Origin: Bacteroidota bacterium
Lineage (GTDB): Bacteria; Bacteroidota; Bacteroidia; B-17B0; Aurantibacillaceae
Direction of reading: 5' to 3'
NCBI GenBank assembly: GCA_013288015.1
Contig: JABDCR010000007.1
Span: 1 to 64,000 of the forward strand
Length of the DNA: 64,000 nt
The notes beneath the pieces are model-generated. The model saw nothing but the letters and a program-made list of their open reading frames with translations, was not told the DNA's origin and did no database searches. A program made the translations under genes and the position numbers. How positions within the stretch are numbered: the first letter of the stretch is position 1; every line of letters starts with the position of its first letter. Shown here piece after piece: positions 60,198-64,000 of the stretch.

Positions 60198-61097
60198 ATG
60201 AAAAATATTTTTGCCCGACTTGCTTTTTTCCTGTTTTTTGTTTTTGTCCAAAACTGTTTGCAGGCACAGTACGATACCATTAAATATGTTAATGGAACAA
60301 AACAAGCTGCCAAAATTATTGAAATAACTAAAAAGGTAGTTCGGTTTAAAAACCCGAAAGATACGCTGGGCCCAACTTTTGTGATTAACATCAAAAATAT
60401 CGATCAATTTATTTTAAAAGATGGTTGTATTGATTTAAGACAAGAGGGTTATTTAAATTGTGTAAAAGACCCAACTTTTGGCGCTATTAAAAACGAAGAT
60501 TTTACTAAAAATATAATCAGTATCGATGCTTTGCAGCTAACTGATTCGCATCTGCAGCTTTCGTACGAGCATATTTTTAAAAACAGAAAACTTGGAATAG
60601 TAGGTTATTATAATCAGGGTTTATTAGATGGCTTTGATACTTCTGTTTATAAGCGATTAGAAATCAAAATAAATAACAGCGCTTTTTATAAAAAAAATTA
60701 TGGCGGGTTTGATTTCAAATATTACCCAACAATTCATAAAAGAAATACTTTTTGGATTGCGTTTGGTGTTGAGGCAGGCAGGGTTGTTGAAAAAATTACA
60801 TATGATCAAACTTCACAAAAATCGATGCCTGGTTTTCAATACATACTAACAACCAACGGTTATGTTTATTCTTCAAATACTAACTATGTATCCTATTATT
60901 CAGGACCATCTACTATAAGTTTAGTAAACAGGTTTTTTATCGGTGAGCATTTTAGTAGTGGGTTTTTATTTAGAATAACAAAGCATTTAATTTGCCAGGG
61001 GAACCTTTCGGTGGGGTTAAATGAGTTTAGTGGGGTAGAAGGATATAAATATGGCGTAAAAGCAAGTGCCGGTTTATTGTTAGGCTATGCTTTTTAA
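60198..61097 (+). CDS. Secreted barrel-like protein, tandem paralogue 2
   Basis: A 299-aa paralogue of the preceding gene, with almost the same first ~150 residues (MKNIFARLAFFLFFVFVQNCLQAQYDTIKYVNGTKQAAKIIEITKKVVRFKNPKDTLGPTFVINIKNIDQFILKDGCIDL). They diverge more in the loop region around 205-250 (YDQTSQKSMPGFQYILTTNGYVYSSNTNYVSYYSGPS). It ends LLGYAF as paralogue 1 does. Signal peptide at the N-terminus. Its stop is directly adjacent to the stop of the convergent rfaE2. Function unknown. Confidence 0.75.
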   Translation: MKNIFARLAFFLFFVFVQNCLQAQYDTIKYVNGTKQAAKIIEITKKVVRFKNPKDTLGPTFVINIKNIDQFILKDGCIDLRQEGYLNCVKDPTFGAIKNEDFTKNIISIDALQLTDSHLQLSYEHIFKNRKLGIVGYYNQGLLDGFDTSVYKRLEIKINNSAFYKKNYGGFDFKYYPTIHKRNTFWIAFGVEAGRVVEKITYDQTSQKSMPGFQYILTTNGYVYSSNTNYVSYYSGPSTISLVNRFFIGEHFSSGFLFRITKHLICQGNLSVGLNEFSGVEGYKYGVKASAGLLLGYAF

Positions 61098-61598
61098 TTA
61101 CTTACCCGCAATAATTTTATTGATAAGTGCCGTGGTTGAAAAACCTTGTGTAAGTTCAATAGTAACTACTTCTCCGCCACGGGCTTTTACAATGTCATAA
61201 CCAACAATTTCTTCGGCTTTATAATCAGCACCTTTTACCAGCACATCGGGTTGTACGGCTTTAATTAAATCGTAAGGGGTGTTTTCATCAAACAAAACAA
61301 CCGCATCAACAATGCCTAAGGCGGCTAAAATAAATGCCCGCGATTGCTCATTGTTTATAGGTCTTTCAGGTGATTTGTTTTGGCGTTTTACCGAAGCATC
61401 GGTGTTTAACCCTATAATAAGTTTGTTGCCAAAATCTTTTGCCTTGCTTAAGTATTCTACATGCCCTTGGTGCAAAATATCAAAGCATCCGTTTGTAAAA
61501 ATAATTTTTTGATTAAACATGCGCCAAACGTTTGCACGTTGTTCAATCTCGTGGCGAGATAAAATTTTATTCAATAGTATTTGCTGATAACTTATCAT
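61098..61598 (-). CDS. rfaE2: D-glycero-beta-D-manno-heptose 1-phosphate adenylyltransferase (RfaE domain II)
   Basis: The 166-aa nucleotidyltransferase has the CTP_transf_like HxGH motif in NGCFDILHQGHVEYLSKAK, with GLNTDASVKRQNKSPERPINNEQSRAFILAALGIVDAVVLFDENTPYDLI and VLVKGADYKAEEIVG as the family signature. It joins AMP to heptose-1-phosphate for LPS inner-core ADP-heptose. The kinase domain (RfaE1) is on another gene, as in many Bacteroidota. Its start overlaps the upstream membrane-protein gene by 32 nt. Confidence 0.94.
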   Translation of the reverse strand: MISYQQILLNKILSRHEIEQRANVWRMFNQKIIFTNGCFDILHQGHVEYLSKAKDFGNKLIIGLNTDASVKRQNKSPERPINNEQSRAFILAALGIVDAVVLFDENTPYDLIKAVQPDVLVKGADYKAEEIVGYDIVKARGGEVVTIELTQGFSTTALINKIIAGK

Positions 61599-62598
61599 GC
61601 TTATTACTGTTCATTAAAGGTAAGAATAAAAAACATAATCCGCCAATTACAATGATGGCAATAAACTGTGCACCCCATACAATCCAAGGGAAGGCAACTG
61701 CTATACCATTAACAACACTATAAAACAAAAGTATTTGAGTGCCAATTAGCTGATAAGCCCCAATGCCACCCGGACTAACCATTACCCCAATTGAGGTAAA
61801 CAGCATAAAAGCCAGTGCAGGTTTTACGCCCAGAGTTTTGGTTTCATCAAAACAAAAAAGGCAAACGTATAAGCTTAAAAAATACATTACCCATATTAAA
61901 AAACTTTGAACTATAAATAGACCCGGTTTTTCAAGGTCTTTTATAGATTTTAAACCATCCCAAAAACTTCGTAACATGCCGCCAATTTTTCCGGTAAAAA
62001 GCGATTTTATTTTATTTCTCAATGCAAATAAGGTGCCTGCAATAACTAATAGCACAACAGCAATAATAACCAGGTACAATGTATTGTGTAACAAGCCGCC
62101 AAACTTGGCAGATAAAGGTTGTATCACATATATTTTTGTTAAACCAATTAGTTCGCTAAACTGCACAGCCAGTGTAATAAAAAACAACAGTAAAAGTAAA
62201 ATAACATCTATAATGCGCTCTGTAATTACGGTGCCAAGCACGGCCGCATACGGAATTTTTTCGTACTTAGCCGCCACCCCACATCGGCTAAACTCTCCGG
62301 CACGAGGCACTGCGTAGTTTACTACATAACCAATCATAACCCCTGCAAACGAATTTTTAAACGATATTTTATGTCCAATGGGTTTCATCAGCATATCCCA
62401 ACGCCAGGCACGTACAGCATGAGCCAAAATGCTTATAAGCGCAGAAATAATTACAATAGTATAATTAGCATTTTTAAAAGATTGCTTGGTAGTTTCAATG
62501 TCTTTATCAGGAATGTTGTGTATAGAAAGCCAAACTAAACCAATGCCAATAGCGGCAAATAAAATAAGTTGTAAAGTGGATTTTACTTTTGGATTCAA
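61567..62598 (-). CDS. LPG-synthase-TM (UPF0104) flippase-like membrane protein
   Basis: The 343-aa protein has eight or so TM segments typical of the lysylphosphatidylglycerol synthase TM family: LQLILFAAIGIGLVWLSI, IISALISILAHAVRAWRWDMLMKPIG, FKNSFAGVMIGYVVNYAVPRAGEFSRCGVAAKYEKIPYAAVLGTVITERIIDVILL, and SIGVMVSPGGIGAYQLIGTQILLF. The synthase domain of MprF is missing; it is flippase-like or a structural part only, function unknown. TTG start is likely (TTG AAT CCA AAA). It lies between panD (5-nt gap) and rfaE2 (32-nt overlap), so the three form an operon. Confidence 0.9.
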   Translation of the reverse strand: MNPKVKSTLQLILFAAIGIGLVWLSIHNIPDKDIETTKQSFKNANYTIVIISALISILAHAVRAWRWDMLMKPIGHKISFKNSFAGVMIGYVVNYAVPRAGEFSRCGVAAKYEKIPYAAVLGTVITERIIDVILLLLLFFITLAVQFSELIGLTKIYVIQPLSAKFGGLLHNTLYLVIIAVVLLVIAGTLFALRNKIKSLFTGKIGGMLRSFWDGLKSIKDLEKPGLFIVQSFLIWVMYFLSLYVCLFCFDETKTLGVKPALAFMLFTSIGVMVSPGGIGAYQLIGTQILLFYSVVNGIAVAFPWIVWGAQFIAIIVIGGLCFLFLPLMNSNKHDKLSANTIE

Positions 62599-62603
62599 TT
62601 AGA

Positions 62604-62957
62604 TTAGGTTTTTAAACGATTTGTATTTGTGTCAGGAAAAATTACCCAGGGAGTAAAAGTTTTTGCTTTTTCAAAATCCATCATGGCGTATGAAATAATA
62701 ATTACCACATCACCCTTAGTTACTTTTAATGCTGCGGGTCCGTTCATGCAAATAACGCCAGAATCACGTTCGCCTTTAATTACGTATGTAATTAAACGCT
62801 CACCATTTCTTTTATTAAGTACATGTACTTGCTCGTTTTCAATGAGGTTAGCGGCATCCATTAAATCTTCATCAATAGTAATGCTGCCAATGTAATCCAG
62901 CTCGGCTTGCGTAACCGTTACCAAGTGTAATTTCGATTTTAAAACTTTGATTTCCAT
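62604..62957 (-). CDS. panD: Aspartate 1-decarboxylase PanD
   Basis: The 117-aa proenzyme has [91 protein letters not shown]. Self-cleavage at Gly24-Ser25 (YIGS) makes the pyruvoyl cofactor. It makes beta-alanine for pantothenate and CoA. First gene of a three-gene operon; promoter TACCTTTG just upstream. Confidence 0.97.
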   Translation of the reverse strand: MEIKVLKSKLHLVTVTQAELDYIGSITIDEDLMDAANLIENEQVHVLNKRNGERLITYVIKGERDSGVICMNGPAALKVTKGDVVIIISYAMMDFEKAKTFTPWVIFPDTNTNRLKT

Positions 62958-62965
62958 GAGTTGGG

Positions 62966-62973
62966 CAAAGGTA
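62966..62973 (-). promoter_or_regulatory. -7 element TACCTTTG of panD
   Basis: Minus strand reads TACCTTTG, 8 nt before the panD ATG, so the mRNA leader would be only a few bases. Confidence 0.5.
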
Positions 62974-63031
62974 AAAATTATTTACGGGTTTTAGCCTTGT
63001 AATTGATTTTAACCATGCTGGTAACTTAAAA

Positions 63032-63061
63032 TTGCATAAAACATTTTTCTTTATAAATTTG
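63032..63061 (+). promoter_or_regulatory. Promoter of the small lipoprotein gene (TTG-N19-TAAATTTG)
   Basis: TTG at 63032-63034, 19-nt spacer, TAAATTTG at 63054-63061, and ATG at 63088. Good match to the Bacteroidota -33/-7 pattern. Confidence 0.65.
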
Positions 63062-63087
63062 GCTGTTAACCAAATAAACTGTCGGGT

Positions 63088-63597
63088 ATGAAAAAAGTTT
63101 TTGTCTTATCGCTGTCTTTGCTTGTGTGCATGCTAATTACGTTTGCCTGTAAAAAGAGTAGTACAACTACCACCACCACACCTCCTGCATCAACAACCTC
63201 GGCACCTACTAACACCACTACAACCAACTTTACGGTAGATGGTGTTTCTGCGAGTATCCCCACGTCGTACACTAATGCTTACGTGAGCACTTATGTGGCT
63301 ACGGGTTTTGATGGAAGCCACCAGTATCCTCAAATTCAACTAACATTTCCCGGTGCATCAAGTCCGGCATCGGGCAACTATGCCATAGTAAACACCAACG
63401 GGGCTTCGCCTGCGGCAGGGCAATGCGAACTTATTTTAGTAAACACTTCAGGCTCATATCCTGCATCATCGGGCAATGTAACTGTAGCAGTTACAACCAC
63501 TAGCACTATCACAACCACATCGGCTTATTTTACTAATATTTCTTGTGCTTATGCAGGCATTACGCATACGGTTACGGGCAATGTAAAATGGCCATAA
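63088..63597 (+). CDS. Small lipoprotein with a Thr/Pro-rich linker, function unknown
   Basis: The 169-aa protein starts MKKVFVLSLSLLVCMLITFACKKSS; lipobox TFAC with the lipidated Cys at ~21. A Thr/Pro/Ser-rich linker (STTTTTTPPASTTSAPTNTTTTNFTVDG) is followed by a ~110-residue beta domain (GASSPASGNYAIVNTNGASPAAGQCELILVNTSGSYPASSGNVTVAVTTTSTITTTSAYF). Similar Thr-rich small lipoproteins are common in Bacteroidota. It converges with tsaB, 1 nt between stops. Confidence 0.75.
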   Translation: MKKVFVLSLSLLVCMLITFACKKSSTTTTTTPPASTTSAPTNTTTTNFTVDGVSASIPTSYTNAYVSTYVATGFDGSHQYPQIQLTFPGASSPASGNYAIVNTNGASPAAGQCELILVNTSGSYPASSGNVTVAVTTTSTITTTSAYFTNISCAYAGITHTVTGNVKWP

Positions 63598-63598
63598 A

Positions 63599-64000
63599 CT
63601 AAGGTTGTATTTTGGCGTTTGTAAAAAACTCTTTTAAATAAAAAGGTTCAAAGTAGGCTATATCTTCAAATTGTTTTTTCGAGAATTTTGTAAAAGCAAG
63701 TGTTGCTATGTTTTTTGCAGATGGAAAAATTTCATCTATAAAAAATGCCTTATTATTGTTTTGTAAGAGTTGTTTTACCTTAGGCATTCCATCGCCAAAA
63801 AAGTAAATGGCTTTTTTCAGGTTAAAAACTTCAACCGATTTTTCATCAACCACCAAAGCGTTAACGGGGGTTATGGTTTCTAAGTTTTTATCGTACACAG
63901 CACAGTAAACCTCCATACGGCGGGCATCAAGCATGGGGCAGTATAAGGCGTCTTCATTTTTAATTTGTGCAATAGCGTAAGCCATACTTTGCAAGGTGTC
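63599..64000 (-). CDS. tsaB: TsaB, tRNA threonylcarbamoyladenosine biosynthesis protein, 5' end outside the window
   Basis: The frame is open to the edge (…DTLQSMAYA…), so the listed TTG at 63994 is not the start. The visible C-terminal ~133 residues contain YCPMLDARRMEVYCAVYD, YFFGDGMPKVKQLL, and FEDIAYFEPFYLKEF, the expected TsaB C-terminal half (inactive sugar-kinase/ASKHA fold). TsaB pairs with TsaD and TsaE to place threonylcarbamoyl on A37 of ANN-decoding tRNAs. Confidence 0.9.
   Translation of the reverse strand, partial: DTLQSMAYAIAQIKNEDALYCPMLDARRMEVYCAVYDKNLETITPVNALVVDEKSVEVFNLKKAIYFFGDGMPKVKQLLQNNNKAFFIDEIFPSAKNIATLAFTKFSKKQFEDIAYFEPFYLKEFFTNAKIQP

Noticed and set aside
1-64000. 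tRNA, rRNA, tmRNA, riboswitch or CRISPR loci
   Set aside because: Gaps are short and none shows a cloverleaf, conserved RNA core or regular repeat-spacer pattern that I could support by eye.

Overview
The window is ordinary chromosome from a member of the Bacteroidota, probably an environmental one. Five things point there: AT-rich DNA; many promoters with the Bacteroidota -7 element TAnnTTTG; secreted proteins ending in type IX secretion (T9SS) sorting domains; a PorG-like T9SS outer-membrane protein; and an OmpA protein with a PD40-like front part. Genus cannot be read from the sequence. I saw no tRNA, rRNA, CRISPR array, transposase or intact prophage.

Layout. 1-4.5 kb: end of an OmpA-family protein, a 3-mercaptopyruvate-type sulfurtransferase, and a secreted M1 aminopeptidase. 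4.7-10.8 kb (minus strand): a three-gene inorganic-carbon uptake operon, dabA-dabB-sulP. 10.9-14.1 kb: rsmE, a TPR protein and a lipoprotein. 14.2-18.4 kb: dnaB, a YrdC/YciO-family gene, pdxJ and rarA. 18.5-24.8 kb: small secreted proteins, a lipoprotein MsrA, rmlA, a helix-hairpin-helix protein, a polyprenyl synthase, an alkyltransferase-like protein and a large YwqK/MORN-type repeat protein. 24.9-34 kb: an HTTM membrane protein, an ABC ATPase, ftsK, lepA (broken by one extra T), a truncated aldehyde dehydrogenase, and rpmI-rplT.

34-42.3 kb is rich in secreted products: two tandem T9SS-exported paralogues, a PorG-like protein, a phosphodiesterase, a PhaE/phasin-like protein and a large SBBP-propeller T9SS protein. 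42.4-49.6 kb: a DEAD-box helicase, then a tight six-gene run fabD - barrel protein - ald - pdxA - SIS isomerase - lptB. 49.6-52.1 kb (minus strand): a SLATT-like two-TM protein behind ruvB and an rmlD-like gene. 52.2-55 kb is the most accessory-looking part: a potassium-channel protein carrying fifteen exact 12-residue repeats, a small unknown gene, and an orphan phage-type winged-helix protein with a repeated operator-like site. 55.1-64 kb: transaldolase, pgk, dut, a polysaccharide flippase, two tandem barrel paralogues, rfaE2, an LPG-synthase-TM protein, panD, a lipoprotein and part of tsaB. Three copies of a dispersed inverted repeat lie in the gaps between 54.9 and 57.3 kb.

The most notable items are the 12-residue-repeat/TIGYGD channel with its abutting small gene, the dabAB-sulP operon, the lone SLATT-type protein, the lepA frameshift at T6-AAC, the tandem T9SS paralogues whose 3' hairpins covary, and the winged-helix gene with direct repeats spaced two helical turns apart. 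Family assignments come from reading motifs by eye; no database search was run.
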